Source of the DNA: Methylobacterium sp. E-045
GTDB taxonomy: Bacteria > Pseudomonadota > Alphaproteobacteria > Rhizobiales > Beijerinckiaceae
Direction of reading: 5' to 3'
Assembly (NCBI RefSeq): GCF_022829685.1
Contig: NZ_JAKSYE010000055.1
Location: forward strand, 1-64,000
Length of the DNA stretch: 64,000 nucleotides
Shown: in pieces, positions 36,397 through 48,151 of the stretch
Layout: each line of letters begins with the position of its first letter
How positions within the stretch are numbered: position 1 is the first letter of the stretch
Made by a program: the position numbers and the translations under genes
The notes under the pieces: model-generated
What the model saw: the letters and a program-made list of their open reading frames with translations, nothing else
Databases searched by the model: none
What the model was told of the DNA's origin: nothing

Positions 36397-36817
36397 ATGA
36401 AGACGTCACGAGAAATGCCGACACGATCCGCCGTGGCCGTGATCGCCCTGATCGCCATGATGGGGGGAGCCTTCGCGCAGAAGGGGGCTGACCCGAGCGG
36501 GGTCTGGCTCACGGAGAACGGGGCTTCGAAGGTTCGGATCGCACGCTGCGGCGGCGGCTATTGCGGCACCCTGGTGAGCGTGCCGGGCAAGGGCCTCGAT
36601 TCCAAGAACCCCGATACCGCCCTGCAATCCCGCAGCCTGATCGGCGTCCAGATCATGAACGCGGCGACCCCGTCCGGCGACGGCTACGAGGGCTCGCTCT
36701 ACAACCCCAACGACGGCAAGACCTATTCCGGCAGTCTCACCGTCAAGGGGCCGAACGTGGTCGAAGTGGCGGGCTGCGTCATGAGCGTGTTCTGCAAGCG
36801 CCAGACCTGGAAGCGCG

Positions 36818-36825
<8 letters not shown>
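36397..36825 (+). CDS. DUF2147 exported protein
   Basis: The 142-aa protein has a signal peptide (hydrophobic [17 protein letters not shown], cleavage near AFAQ) and a single DUF2147 domain. Family motifs are [26 protein letters not shown], and near the end [20 protein letters not shown] and [13 protein letters not shown]2147 proteins are periplasmic and often induced with stress or hopanoid genes in related bacteria, but their role is unknown. Its stop codon overlaps the 3' end of alaS by 8 bp on the opposite strand. Confidence 0.9.
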
Positions 36826-39496
<2,671 letters not shown>

Positions 39497-39800
39497 CGTG
39501 AAATGACTCTGTCGTGGGCTTTGGGCGGTCGAGACGACGACCCGAGGCTTCTTCGTGGCTTGCGCCCTCATAAGGAGGCCGGACCGTCGAGTCACGCCCG
39601 GTCGATCGCGGTGGGTTCCGCTTTTTCACCACGGGGCTGCGAAACGGCGGCAGTGCCCGTCGCGTCCCCTCCGAAACGGCGGTTCGAGGATGACGTCTCG
39701 GACCCTTTGCGGGTGGCGCGGAGGCGCAACGCGCGAGCCGTGACGCCTCTCGTTGAGGTCCAGCCGAAGAGCGGATCGGTACTGCGCCGGTCCGACCATC
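39497..39800. other. Gap between recA terminator and alaS
   Basis: About 300 bp upstream of alaS without a supported gene. It should contain the alaS promoter, since the recA terminator at 39801-39832 stands between the two genes. No T-box or other leader structure was recognised. Confidence 0.4.
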
Positions 39801-39832
39801 AAAAAAGGCCGCCGCACGTGAGTGCGGCGGCC
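39801..39832 (-). terminator. Rho-independent terminator of recA
   Basis: On the minus strand a perfect 11-bp GC-rich stem (39832-39822 with 39817-39807) and 4-nt loop is followed by six T (39806-39801). It lies 22 nt after the recA stop codon. A textbook intrinsic terminator that separates recA from alaS. Confidence 0.93.
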
Positions 39833-39854
39833 CCTTCATGTCAGTGCGAGGCGA

Positions 39855-40946
39855 TCAGGCCTCGCCTTCGTCCAGATCGTCCTCGGTGGGCTTGGCGGTC
39901 TCGAGGATCTTGTCGGCGAGCAGGCCGGAATTCTGACGGATCGCCGCTTCGATCTTGTTGGCGATGTCCGGGTTGTCGCGCAGGAACCCCTTCGAGTTCT
40001 CGCGGCCCTGGCCGAGACGCTGGCTCGCATAGGAGAACCAGGCGCCGGACTTCTCCACGATCCCGGCCTTTACCCCGAGATCGATCAACTCGCCGACCTT
40101 GGAGACGCCCTCGCCGAACATGATGTCGAACTCCACCTGCTTGAAGGGCGGGGCGACCTTGTTCTTCACCACCTTGACGCGGACCTGATTGCCGATGGCC
40201 TCGTCACGGTCCTTCAGGGTGGAGATGCGGCGGATGTCGAGACGCACCGAGGCGTAGAACTTCAGGGCGTTGCCGCCCGTGGTCGTCTCCGGGCTGCCGT
40301 ACATGACGCCGATCTTCATCCGGATCTGGTTGATGAAGATCACCATGCATTTGGAGCGCGAGATCGAGCCGGTGAGCTTGCGCAGGGCCTGGCTCATCAG
40401 GCGCGCCTGAAGGCCGGGCTGGCTGTCGCCCATCTCGCCCTCGATCTCGGCGCGAGGGGTCAGCGCCGCCACCGAATCGACCACGAGCACGTCGATGGCG
40501 CCCGAACGGACCAGGGTGTCGGTGATCTCGAGGGCCTGTTCGCCGGTATCGGGCTGCGAGATCAGCAGGTCGTCGAGCTGCACGCCGAGCTTGCGCGCAT
40601 AGACCGGATCGAGGGCGTGTTCCGCGTCCACGAAGGCGCAGACGCCGCCCTTCTTCTGGGCTTCGGCGATGGTGTGCAGGGCCAGCGTGGTCTTGCCCGA
40701 GGATTCGGGGCCGTAGATCTCGATCACCCGGCCACGCGGCAGGCCGCCGACGCCCAGCGCGATATCGAGGCCGAGCGACCCGGTGGAGACGGTCTCGACC
40801 TCCGCCACCTTGTCGTTCTTGCCGAGCCGCATGATCGAGCCCTTGCCGAAGGCACGCTCGATCTGGGACAGCGCGGCATCGATCGCCTTCGCCTTGTCCT
40901 TGTCCACCATCGGGGATTCCACAACTTTCAGCGCGGGCTGGGCCAT
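39855..40946 (-). CDS. recA: Recombinase RecA
   Basis: Central recombinase and co-protease of the SOS response. The 363-aa protein has the N-terminal [10 protein letters not shown], Walker [14 protein letters not shown], Walker [15 protein letters not shown] and loop L1 [20 protein letters not shown]. Loop L2 contains [21 protein letters not shown] (shown in part), and the tail is acidic ([10 protein letters not shown]). Length is normal. A LexA-like box lies 62-76 nt upstream of the start and a strong terminator follows the gene. Confidence 0.98.
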   Translation of the reverse strand: MAQPALKVVESPMVDKDKAKAIDAALSQIERAFGKGSIMRLGKNDKVAEVETVSTGSLGLDIALGVGGLPRGRVIEIYGPESSGKTTLALHTIAEAQKKGGVCAFVDAEHALDPVYARKLGVQLDDLLISQPDTGEQALEITDTLVRSGAIDVLVVDSVAALTPRAEIEGEMGDSQPGLQARLMSQALRKLTGSISRSKCMVIFINQIRMKIGVMYGSPETTTGGNALKFYASVRLDIRRISTLKDRDEAIGNQVRVKVVKNKVAPPFKQVEFDIMFGEGVSKVGELIDLGVKAGIVEKSGAWFSYASQRLGQGRENSKGFLRDNPDIANKIEAAIRQNSGLLADKILETAKPTEDDLDEGEA

Positions 40947-41007
40947 ATCTCGGCATCCTTATGCATGGGGAGAGCTCAAGGCTCAATGCGCCTCGGATGC
41001 GATTGAT

Positions 41008-41022
41008 GTACTCGTTTTGTTC
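41008..41022. promoter_or_regulatory. LexA-like SOS box between recA and the divergent P-loop kinase
   Basis: GTAC followed by seven bases (TCGTTTT) and GTTC, one mismatch from the alphaproteobacterial LexA consensus GTTC-N7-GTTC. It is 62-76 nt from the recA start and 75-89 nt from the kinase start, so one repressor site could control both genes. Confidence 0.65.
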
Positions 41023-41049
41023 TCATTGCGCAAGGAGGTGGGTCTGCAA

Positions 41050-41124
41050 ATGGACAGGTCGCACGTCGAAATTCCGTCGGATGCGGGAGGAGTGACATGG
41101 TTCCAGGCGCCTCGAACGTGGTGA
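41050..41124 (+). CDS. Possible 24-codon leader peptide upstream of the P-loop kinase
   Basis: A short frame starting at ATG 41050 follows a near-perfect Shine-Dalgarno sequence (AAGGAGGTG at 41032-41040). It encodes MDRSHVEIPSDAGGVTW and seven further residues, then stops at 41122-41124, overlapping the kinase start (41097) by 28 bp in another frame. The product matches nothing known. It may be a translational-coupling leader, or the Shine-Dalgarno match may be chance. Confidence 0.3.
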   Translation: MDRSHVEIPSDAGGVTWFQAPRTW

Positions 41125-41576
41125 CGATCAATCCCGACGATGACCTGGAGACGGGGAGCGGTCGGGTCTGGACGCCAGAACGCAACGCAAGAGCGTGGCA
41201 GCGGTCCTACCAGGATTTGGAGGAAGCCCTCAAACGGCTTCGCGACGCCCGGATCGTCGTGGTCTGTGGCGTGCAGGGTTCGGGAAAGACGACTTGGATC
41301 GCCGCCCAGCCTCGGTCGTCGCCGGTCATCTACTTCGACGCGGCCCTGCCCGGGATACGACATCGGGCGACGCTTCTCGGCATCGCGCGACGCCATGGCG
41401 CCGGCATCGATGCGGTGTGGATCAGGACGCCGCTCGATACGGCGCTCGAGCGCAAAGCCGGACGTCCGGCGGACAGGATCGTCCCGGTTGCGGCGATCCT
41501 GTCCGTGGCGAACCAGTTCGAGGAGCCGACGACCGCGGAAGGATTCGATCGTGTCCATATCGTCGATACGGGGTGA
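41097..41576 (+). CDS. Small P-loop kinase, polynucleotide-kinase-like
   Basis: The 159-aa protein has a P-loop CGVQGSGKTTWIAAQ at about residues 56-70. A conserved segment follows with PVIYFDAALPGIRHRATLLG and later AVWIRTPLDTALERKAGRPA (Arg-rich lid region) and VPVAAILSVANQFEEPT, the layout of small AAA_33/zeta-type kinases related to T4 polynucleotide kinase. Substrate unknown. GGAGGAG directly upstream sets the start. It is divergent from recA with a shared LexA-like box, hinting at a DNA-damage role (inference). It converges on cckA. Confidence 0.8.
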   Translation: MVPGASNVVTINPDDDLETGSGRVWTPERNARAWQRSYQDLEEALKRLRDARIVVVCGVQGSGKTTWIAAQPRSSPVIYFDAALPGIRHRATLLGIARRHGAGIDAVWIRTPLDTALERKAGRPADRIVPVAAILSVANQFEEPTTAEGFDRVHIVDTG

Positions 41577-41620
41577 GGCGGCCCGGCCCCAGTGGGGACC
41601 GGAGGCCGCGGGGCCAAACA

Positions 41621-44293
41621 TCAACGGGCGATCGTCTCCTTCACCGTCTCGACGAGCTGCTTGAGGCTGAAGGGCTTGGGCAGGAAGTTGAAATCCTCGC
41701 CGTCCGGCAGGTTCTTGCGGAACGCGTCTTCGGCATAGCCGGAGACGAAGATGACCTTGAGGTCCGGGCGGTGCTTGCGCAATTCGCGCAGCAGCGTCGG
41801 GCCGTCCATCTCCGGCATCACCACATCGGAGACGACGAGGTCGATGGGCTGGTCGACATCGCTGATGAGGGCCAGGGCGTCGAGGCCGGAGGCCGCTTCC
41901 AGCACCGTGTAGCCCCGTGCCGACAGGGCACGGCTGTTGACCGCGCGGACCGGGTCCTCGTCCTCCACCAGCAGGATCACGCCCTGGCCGGTATGATCGG
42001 GCGAGGGTTTGCGCGGGGCGGAGGGCCCGGCGCCTCCGGGCTTGTCGAGGTCGCGTGTGCCACGAAGGCGGTTGGCGGCGATCTCGGCGTTGCTCTGCGG
42101 GGCAGCGGAGGCCGGTGCGATCTCCGGGACGGGCTCCGCCGCCGGTTCGTGGCGCGGCAGGTAGATGCGGAAGGCCGTGCCGCTGCCCACGGTCGATTGC
42201 ACGTCGATGGTGCCGCCGCTCTGCTTGATGATGCCGAACACGGTGGAGAGTCCGAGGCCGGTCCCCTTGCCGATGTCCTTCGTGGTGAAGAACGGCTCGA
42301 AGATCTTCTCCATCACGTCGGGCGGGATGCCCTCGCCGGTATCGAGCACCTCGATCAGGACATGGTCGCCCGCCGGTGCGCCGGGCCGGCGCTCGGTGTT
42401 CTCCAGGCCCTCGAGGATGTTGGCGGTGCGGATGAGCAGGCGGCCGCCATTCGGCATCGCATCGCGGGCGTTGACGGCGAGATTGACGATGACCTGCTCG
42501 AACTGGTTCACGTCGGCCTTGATCGGCCAGATGTCGCGCCCGTGCTTGAGGTCGAGGTCGACCCGCTCGCCGAGCAGGCGCTTCAGCAGCAGCGTCAGGT
42601 CGGACAGGGCCTCGCCGACATTCATCACCTCCGGGCGCAGGGTCTGGCGCCGGGAGAAGGCCAGCAGCTGCCGCACCAGGCTGGCCGCCCGGTTGGCGTT
42701 CTGCTTGATCTGCATGATGTCCTGGAAGGCCGGATCGGTCGGCCTGTGGCTCGCCAGCAGCAGGTCGGAATAGCCGATGATGGCCTGGAGGACGTTGTTG
42801 AAATCGTGCGCGATGCCGCCGGCGAGCTGACCCACCGTGTCCATCTTCTGGGTCTGGGCGATCTGCTGTTCGAGTTGGCGCTGCGCCGTTGTGTCGAGGG
42901 CATAGAGGATCACGCGCTCGCGGTCGGCGGGCGTGGCCGCATCCGCCGCCGCCGCGGTGTCGCCGCCGGCCGGGCTGAGCCAGACCCGCGCCGAGCGGTT
43001 CCCCGGCCCCGCCAGCGCCACCTCGATGGGTTGCACCTCGACGGTGCCGTCGGCGGCTTTCACGAGGGCGCTTTCGAGGGCGGCCCGGTCGCGGTCGACC
43101 AGCGCTTCCCACATGGTCGGCTCGGTGCCGAGTTCGCCGCGCCCGTCCGGCACGGCCTGGCGCGGCGTCCCGCCGAACAGCCTGGCGAAGGACGCGTTGG
43201 CGCGCGCGATGCGCCCGGTGGGGTCGAGGGTCGCGATGGCGATGGGGCTGTTGTTGAGGAAGCGGGCGAGGCGCACCTCGGCGGCGCGCTGCGGCTCGTC
43301 GCTCTCGGCCCCGGCCGAGCGGTTGAGCACGAAGGTGCGCGACGGCCCGGGCTTGCCGTCCTGGCCGAAGGCCACGCGGTGATAGAGCCGGGTCGGCAGG
43401 GGCTGGCCGTTGCGGCGGCGCAGGTCGAGGTCGAAGCGGTCCGTGCGGACCTCGCCGGGCAGGCCTTCGGTGGCGGTGAGCACGTCGGCGCTCGGCGCGA
43501 TCTCGGGAAGGCGCAGCCCGCCCGAGCCCACCGTGGCGAGGTCGTAGCCGAGCCAGAAGGCCAGCGTCGCGTTCATGTAGACGATGGAGCCCGACGGATC
43601 GATGGAGAGGAATCCGGCCGGCGCATGATCGAGGTAATCGATCGCGTGCTGAAGCTCCTGGAAGACGTTCTCCTGGCGCTCGCGCTCGTGGGTGATGTCG
43701 GTGACCGTCCACAGGGTCGCCGGGAGCCGCGGCCGCTCCACCGCCCGCACGGCGATGCGGAACCAGGCGAAGGCCCGCTCGGTCTCGCCCTGGGGCGGGG
43801 GCGCCATGCGGATCTCCTCCACATGGCTGCGCCCGTCATGGGCCGCCTGGGCGAGGCGGTAGACCGCCTCCGACACGTCCGGCGAGCCGACGAAGACCCG
43901 CTCCACCGGCTTCAGGTTGGAGAAGGTCTCTCCCCCTGAGATCCGCAGATAGGCCTCGTTGGCGTAGATCAGGCGGCCGCCATCCTCGACCACGATGGCG
44001 CCTTCGGGCGAGGCGTCGACGATGGCCTTGGTGATGTCGTCGCGGCCGGTCTGGCCCGAGAGCTGGAGCGCGCCGATCGCCAGGGCGAAGAGGCAGAACA
44101 CGCCGGCCATGGCGAGCAGGGCGAGAAGCCCCAGGATGAGCGGCTGCGCCTGCTCGTTGGCGACGAAGGACAGGCCCACCGCCGCGCCCACGAGAAGTCC
44201 GGCGAGAACCAGGAGCAAACCGACCCGCCCAGGCCTCTCCGACCGGTCGATGGCGCTCGACACCGGTTTCGTTGGTCCGCTCACCTCAGCCAT
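41621..44293 (-). CDS. cckA: Hybrid histidine kinase CckA, cell-cycle phosphorelay
   Basis: Top kinase of the CckA-ChpT-CtrA phosphorelay that controls cell cycle and motility in alphaproteobacteria. The 890-aa protein has two N-terminal membrane helices (residues ~24-75) and PAS domains (VVEDGGRLIYANEAYLRISG; PAGFLSIDPSGSIVYMNATL; IATLDPTGRIARANASFARL). The HisKA box is LAGGIAHDFNNVLQAIIGYS (His ~490), and the ATPase domain has NLAVNARDAMPNGG and GKGTGLGLSTVFGI. The C-terminal receiver (ILLVEDEDPVRAVNSRAL, Asp in VVSDVVMPEMDG) completes it. It follows flhB, as in Caulobacter. Confidence 0.95.
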   Translation of the reverse strand: MAEVSGPTKPVSSAIDRSERPGRVGLLLVLAGLLVGAAVGLSFVANEQAQPLILGLLALLAMAGVFCLFALAIGALQLSGQTGRDDITKAIVDASPEGAIVVEDGGRLIYANEAYLRISGGETFSNLKPVERVFVGSPDVSEAVYRLAQAAHDGRSHVEEIRMAPPPQGETERAFAWFRIAVRAVERPRLPATLWTVTDITHERERQENVFQELQHAIDYLDHAPAGFLSIDPSGSIVYMNATLAFWLGYDLATVGSGGLRLPEIAPSADVLTATEGLPGEVRTDRFDLDLRRRNGQPLPTRLYHRVAFGQDGKPGPSRTFVLNRSAGAESDEPQRAAEVRLARFLNNSPIAIATLDPTGRIARANASFARLFGGTPRQAVPDGRGELGTEPTMWEALVDRDRAALESALVKAADGTVEVQPIEVALAGPGNRSARVWLSPAGGDTAAAADAATPADRERVILYALDTTAQRQLEQQIAQTQKMDTVGQLAGGIAHDFNNVLQAIIGYSDLLLASHRPTDPAFQDIMQIKQNANRAASLVRQLLAFSRRQTLRPEVMNVGEALSDLTLLLKRLLGERVDLDLKHGRDIWPIKADVNQFEQVIVNLAVNARDAMPNGGRLLIRTANILEGLENTERRPGAPAGDHVLIEVLDTGEGIPPDVMEKIFEPFFTTKDIGKGTGLGLSTVFGIIKQSGGTIDVQSTVGSGTAFRIYLPRHEPAAEPVPEIAPASAAPQSNAEIAANRLRGTRDLDKPGGAGPSAPRKPSPDHTGQGVILLVEDEDPVRAVNSRALSARGYTVLEAASGLDALALISDVDQPIDLVVSDVVMPEMDGPTLLRELRKHRPDLKVIFVSGYAEDAFRKNLPDGEDFNFLPKPFSLKQLVETVKETIAR

Positions 44294-44413
44294 TTCGGCG
44301 CCATTCCACCCTCGACCGATCCCGGTTAGCGCCCGGGCCGCGTCTGCAGCAAGGGTATCCTCGGAAGGTCACGGACAAGTCTCGTCAAAAAAGGTGCATA
44401 AAGCGTGGCGTTT

Positions 44414-45481
44414 TCACGCCGCGCGGCGCTTCAGCCGCATGACGAAGCCGATCACCTCGGCCACGGCGCGGTAATGCTCGGCCGGAATCTCGGAATCGAT
44501 CTCCACCGTGGCGTGGAGCGCCCGCGCCAGCGGCGGGTTCTCGATGACCGGGACGTCATGCTCCTTGGCGACGGCGCGGATGCGCAGAGCCAGGGAGTCG
44601 ACGCCCTTGGCGACGCAGATCGGTGCCGCCATGCCCGCCTCGTAGCGCAGGGCGACGGCGTAGTGGGTGGGGTTGGTGAGGATGACCGTGGCGGTGGGGA
44701 CATCCGCCATCATGCGCTTGTTGCCCCGCGCAGCGCGGATCTGCCTCATGCGGCCCTTCACTTCGGGATTGCCCTCGCTCTCCTTGTGCTCCTGCTTCAT
44801 CTCCTCCTTGGTCATGCGCAGCTTCGAACGCCAGCGGAAGCGCTGGTAGAAGGCGTCGCCCATGGCGATGACGACGAAGATGGCGAGCATGCCGCCCAGA
44901 AGCTTGAGGGCGATACCGAGGATCGCGGGCAGCATCGCGGCCGGGTCGAGGCGGGCGAAGACCTCCAGCCGGTCGCGCTCGTTCCACAGGATGGTGCCGG
45001 CGACGACCCCCACGAGCATCAGCTTGGCGAGGCCCTTGAGGAACTGGACCAGGGCCTCGACGCCGAAGATGCGCTTGATGCCGGCCAGCGGCGAGATGCG
45101 ATCGAATTTCGGCATCAGGGCATCGGTGGAGAAGACCAGCGGGTGCTGGACGAGACCGCCGGCGAGGCCCGCGATGACCACGAGGCTGACGGGGATCAGC
45201 AGCGCCTGGCCGCAGATCAGCAGCATCCGCATCCCCATTTCGGTATAGGCAGTGGGGTCGGAGGGAACCTGATGCGCGTTCATCAGGAAAGCGCGCAGAC
45301 TGACGAGGAGGTCCTTGGCGATCGTTCCCGACGCCAGTAGCAGCGCCATCATGAAGGCGGACAGGATGAAGAAGGTGTTAACCTCGATGCTGTTGGCGAC
45401 GTTGCCCTGCTCGATCGCCTTCTCGACGCGCCGTTGAGTCGGTTCTTCTGTCTTGTCTTCCTGGTCGCTGTCGTCGGACAC
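44414..45481 (-). CDS. flhB: Flagellar export protein FlhB
   Basis: Inner-membrane gatekeeper of the flagellar type III export apparatus that switches substrate specificity. The 355-aa protein has a charged N-terminus (KTEEPTQRRVEKAIEQGNV), four membrane helices and a cytoplasmic domain with the self-cleavage motif NPTHYAVALRYEAGM. VAKGVDSLALRIRAVAKEH follows. The start is GTG at 45481. It lies downstream of fliR with a 50-bp gap. Confidence 0.97.
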   Translation of the reverse strand: MSDDSDQEDKTEEPTQRRVEKAIEQGNVANSIEVNTFFILSAFMMALLLASGTIAKDLLVSLRAFLMNAHQVPSDPTAYTEMGMRMLLICGQALLIPVSLVVIAGLAGGLVQHPLVFSTDALMPKFDRISPLAGIKRIFGVEALVQFLKGLAKLMLVGVVAGTILWNERDRLEVFARLDPAAMLPAILGIALKLLGGMLAIFVVIAMGDAFYQRFRWRSKLRMTKEEMKQEHKESEGNPEVKGRMRQIRAARGNKRMMADVPTATVILTNPTHYAVALRYEAGMAAPICVAKGVDSLALRIRAVAKEHDVPVIENPPLARALHATVEIDSEIPAEHYRAVAEVIGFVMRLKRRAA

Positions 45482-45531
45482 GGCTCAGCGCTCCCCTGTC
45501 CGGCGCATCGTCGGTCCGTTCGACACCGCCT

Positions 45532-46296
45532 TCATCGCCCGGTCAACTCGCCGAGATAGCGGCCGATATCGTCGAGGAAGACGCTCATCATGATGCCGAG
45601 GCTGCCGAACAGGATCAGCATCCCGATGAGCACGGAGGCCGGCACCGCGATGAAGAACACCTGCATCTGCGGCATCAGGCGCGAGAGCACGCCGAGGCCG
45701 ACGTTGAAGAGGATGCCGAAGGCGATGAACGGCGCCGAGATCTGGACCGCCAGGAGGAAGCCGCGCGCCATCGCCCGGAGCGCGAGCTGGGCCGCCTCGC
45801 CCATGGCCAGAACGCCGTTGGGCGGCAGCATCACGTAGCTCCGGCCGATGGCATCGAGGGCCACGTGGTGCAGGTCGGTGGCGAGGATGAGGGTGATGCC
45901 GAGCATCATCAGGAAGTTGCCCAAAGCCGCCTGCTGGCCGCCCTGGGTCGGGTCCACGGTCATCGCGTAGGACAGGCCGAGCTGCTGCGAGACGATGACG
46001 CCCGTGGTCTGCAAGGCGGCCAGGACCATGCGGACGGTGAGCCCGAGCACGAGCCCGACCAGCAACTCGCCGATGAGGAGCGCGATCAATCCGGGGCCGG
46101 CAAGGGCCGCGCCCTGCATCGGCAGCAGCGGGCGCACCATCGGGAACAGGATCAGCGAGACGAGGAGCGCGAAGGCGAGCCGGATGCGCGGCGAGACGGA
46201 TTGTTCGCCGAGCCCCGGCAGCAGCATCATCAGCGTGCCGATGCGCGCGAAGGTGAGCAGGTAGGCCGCCGCGATACCGGGCAGGAGCAGATTCAT
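45532..46296 (-). CDS. fliR: Flagellar export protein FliR
   Basis: Component of the FliPQR export gate in the flagellar basal body. The 254-aa protein has about six hydrophobic helices. It carries family features such as FARIGTLMMLLPGLGEQSVS, IGELLVGLVLGLTVRMVLAA, and the late PQMQVFFIAVPASVLIGMLI. Length and order (fliQ-fliR-flhB) are standard. No signal peptide beyond the first helix. Confidence 0.96.
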   Translation of the reverse strand: MNLLLPGIAAAYLLTFARIGTLMMLLPGLGEQSVSPRIRLAFALLVSLILFPMVRPLLPMQGAALAGPGLIALLIGELLVGLVLGLTVRMVLAALQTTGVIVSQQLGLSYAMTVDPTQGGQQAALGNFLMMLGITLILATDLHHVALDAIGRSYVMLPPNGVLAMGEAAQLALRAMARGFLLAVQISAPFIAFGILFNVGLGVLSRLMPQMQVFFIAVPASVLIGMLILFGSLGIMMSVFLDDIGRYLGELTGR

Positions 46297-46327
46297 GAGT
46301 CTGCATAGCAGCGCCCGGCCCGGCGCG

Positions 46328-46594
46328 TCATCCGCCGGACACGATGCGGGCGGCGATGCGGGTCATGTAGCCGGCCAGGGCGTCGCCCATGAAGGGCAGC
46401 ATGAACAGGAGCGCCGCGAAGACGGCGACGATCTTGGGTACGTAGATGAGCGTCTGTTCCTGGATCTGCGTCAGCGCCTGGAGCAGCGACACGATGAGGC
46501 CGACCACGAGGGCGACGATCATCAGCGGCCCCGCAACCTTGAGGAAGACGTAGATTCCGTCGCGGGAGACGTCGAGGATGGCGAGGCCGGTCAT
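46328..46594 (-). CDS. fliQ: Flagellar export protein FliQ
   Basis: Small export-gate component of 88 aa with two membrane hairpin helices. It begins MTGLAILDVSRDGIYVFLKV, followed by GPLMIVALVVGLIVSLLQAL, TQIQEQTLIYVPKIVAVF and LLFMLPFMGDALAGYM. All are typical of FliQ, and length is exactly the usual size. It precedes fliR by 31 bp. Upstream, about 210 bp without a credible gene separate it from fliE. Confidence 0.96.
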   Translation of the reverse strand: MTGLAILDVSRDGIYVFLKVAGPLMIVALVVGLIVSLLQALTQIQEQTLIYVPKIVAVFAALLFMLPFMGDALAGYMTRIAARIVSGG

Positions 46595-46804
46595 GGAAGT
46601 GAGCTCACGGATTGTATCGGGGCGGCGGCGATGTCGGGCGTCAGGCTCATCCGCGCCCCCGTCCCGGGGCGCCGGAGCGGAGGGAAGGCCTCAAAGGTGG
46701 GCTCCGGTTCGCCCGCCAGGCTCCGGAGGGCTCCTTCGGGGGGCGCCAACGCGGACACGTCAGGATGAGGAGGCGGGCTGGAGGGAAGACAAGGGCCGTG
46801 GCGA

Positions 46805-47122
46805 CTAGATCTGCATCCGCATGATTTCCTCATAGGCGGAGATCACGCGGTCGCGGACGGCGACCAGGGTCTGCAGGGCCGTCTCGCTCTCGGCGACGGC
46901 GGTGACCACGTCGACGACGTTGGCCTTGCCCCCCGCCACCGACAGGACCTGGGCATCGGCCTTCGCGCCGCTCTCGCCGATCTTGTCCATGGCCGACGTG
47001 AGGAGCGAGGTGAATCCGCCATCCGCCCCCGAGGTCGGGGCGATCCTGGGTGTGCCGCCCTTCATACCGCCGATGTTCTGGACGGCGGCGTAGGCTCCTG
47101 CGGCGAAGGCGTTGGTCGGCAT
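46805..47122 (-). CDS. fliE: Flagellar hook-basal body protein FliE
   Basis: Adaptor between the MS ring/export gate and the rod. The 105-aa protein has a poorly conserved N-terminal half and the conserved C-terminal half ANVVDVVTAVAESETALQTL, then VAVRDRVISAYEEIMRMQI, which is the FliE signature. It follows flgC with a 29-bp gap in a flgB-flgC-fliE order typical of the class. Confidence 0.95.
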   Translation of the reverse strand: MPTNAFAAGAYAAVQNIGGMKGGTPRIAPTSGADGGFTSLLTSAMDKIGESGAKADAQVLSVAGGKANVVDVVTAVAESETALQTLVAVRDRVISAYEEIMRMQI

Positions 47123-47151
47123 GGCGGCGGACTTTCGGGAGAAGAGGAGCG

Positions 47152-47562
47152 TCAGGCCTTGAGGATGGCGAGGGTGGCGTTGATCATCTTGCGGGTCGCG
47201 GTGACCATGTTCAGGTTGGCCTCGTAGGAGCGCTGGGCCTCGCGCATGTCCATGTTCTCGATCAGCCCGTTGACGTTGGGCATCCGCACCTCGCCGCGCG
47301 CATCGGCGCTGGGGTTTCCCGGATCGTACTTGGTGCGGAACGGCGAGGGATCCCGCCTCACCCGCCCGGCCTCGACCATCGACGCGCCGGTCTCGCGGTC
47401 GATGTGCTGGGTGAAGGTGGGAATCTTGCGCCGGTAGGGCTCGGCGCCGACCCCGCTCGGGGCCGAATCCGCGTTGGCGATGTTCTCGGCGATGATCCGC
47501 ATCCGGCCCGACTGGGCCTTGAGTCCGGATGCCGCGATGGTCAGGGATTTCAGGAATTCCAC
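47152..47562 (-). CDS. flgC: Flagellar basal-body rod protein FlgC
   Basis: Proximal rod subunit. The 136-aa protein starts MEFLKSLTIAASGLKAQSGR and MRIIAENIANADSAP, the flagellar rod N-terminal motif with the ANxANA core. It ends with ENMDMREAQRSYEANLNMV and ATRKMINATLAILKA, the standard coiled-coil C-terminus. Length is typical. It lies 36 bp downstream of flgB. Confidence 0.97.
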   Translation of the reverse strand: MEFLKSLTIAASGLKAQSGRMRIIAENIANADSAPSGVGAEPYRRKIPTFTQHIDRETGASMVEAGRVRRDPSPFRTKYDPGNPSADARGEVRMPNVNGLIENMDMREAQRSYEANLNMVTATRKMINATLAILKA

Positions 47563-47598
47563 GGCGCGTCCTCCGCGAGCTTAAGGGGGGCGGTACGA

Positions 47599-48024
47599 TC
47601 AGCGCTTGCCGATGGCGATCTTCAGCTTGTCGAGGCTCTTCTGGTACATCGTCGCGGCGAGCTGATAATCGGCCTGGTTGTCACCGGCCTTCATCATCTC
47701 CTCCTCGAGATTGACCCCGTTCCCGCTCGGCCTGATCTCGAACCCGTTGAACCGGCGCGGTTCCGCGCCCGGGCCTTCGGGGCCGCCGTTGAGGGCGGTG
47801 TGAGCCGGGCTGGTGACGGCCAGGCCCGAATTGCCGCCCGTGGATCCGGATGGCTGGGCGAGGTCGCTGGTCCCGACGCCGAAGCTGGGGCTCGCGAGAT
47901 CGCGCGGCTTGAAACCCGGCAGGTCGGCGTTGGCGACGTTCTCCGCAAGCAGCTTCTGGCGCGTCTGATGCCACTGCATCCGGGTGCGAAGCATGGAGAG
48001 GATGGGAAGATCGGTGACGGACAC
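47599..48024 (-). CDS. flgB: Flagellar basal-body rod protein FlgB
   Basis: Proximal rod subunit. The 141-aa protein has the N-terminal rod motif RQKLLAENVANADLPGFKPR and the C-terminal helix LEEEMMKAGDNQADYQLAAT, followed by MYQKSLDKLKIAIGKR. It starts with GTG at 48024. First gene of the minus-strand flagellar block flgB-flgC-fliE-fliQ-fliR-flhB. Two perfect CtrA-type boxes lie 70-145 bp upstream, in the gap shared with fliO. Confidence 0.96.
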   Translation of the reverse strand: MSVTDLPILSMLRTRMQWHQTRQKLLAENVANADLPGFKPRDLASPSFGVGTSDLAQPSGSTGGNSGLAVTSPAHTALNGGPEGPGAEPRRFNGFEIRPSGNGVNLEEEMMKAGDNQADYQLAATMYQKSLDKLKIAIGKR

Positions 48025-48092
48025 GGTGATCGGAGCCCCTCGGCGCCGCCGGACGACTCCGGAGCGGTGGGCAAAATCTGCCGCCTCTATGG

Positions 48093-48107
48093 TTAACGTT
48101 CGGTTAA
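48093..48107. promoter_or_regulatory. Perfect CtrA-type box 1 (flgB/fliO intergenic)
   Basis: TTAA, seven bases, TTAA, an exact match to the CtrA consensus. It lies 69 bp upstream of the flgB start, in a position suited to control the flagellar operon. Confidence 0.75.
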
Positions 48108-48151
48108 GAGCCTGTTTGCCAGCAGCGGATGCTCGGCGCGGAAGTTGCCTG

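Noticed and set aside
41577..41620. GC-rich inverted repeat between the kinase and cckA as a terminator
   Set aside because: Stem is possible but there is no T-run on either strand and several pairings compete.
46591..46833. 80-codon frame between fliQ and fliE
   Set aside because: Pro/Ser/Ala-rich, no flagellar motif; the gap probably holds no gene.
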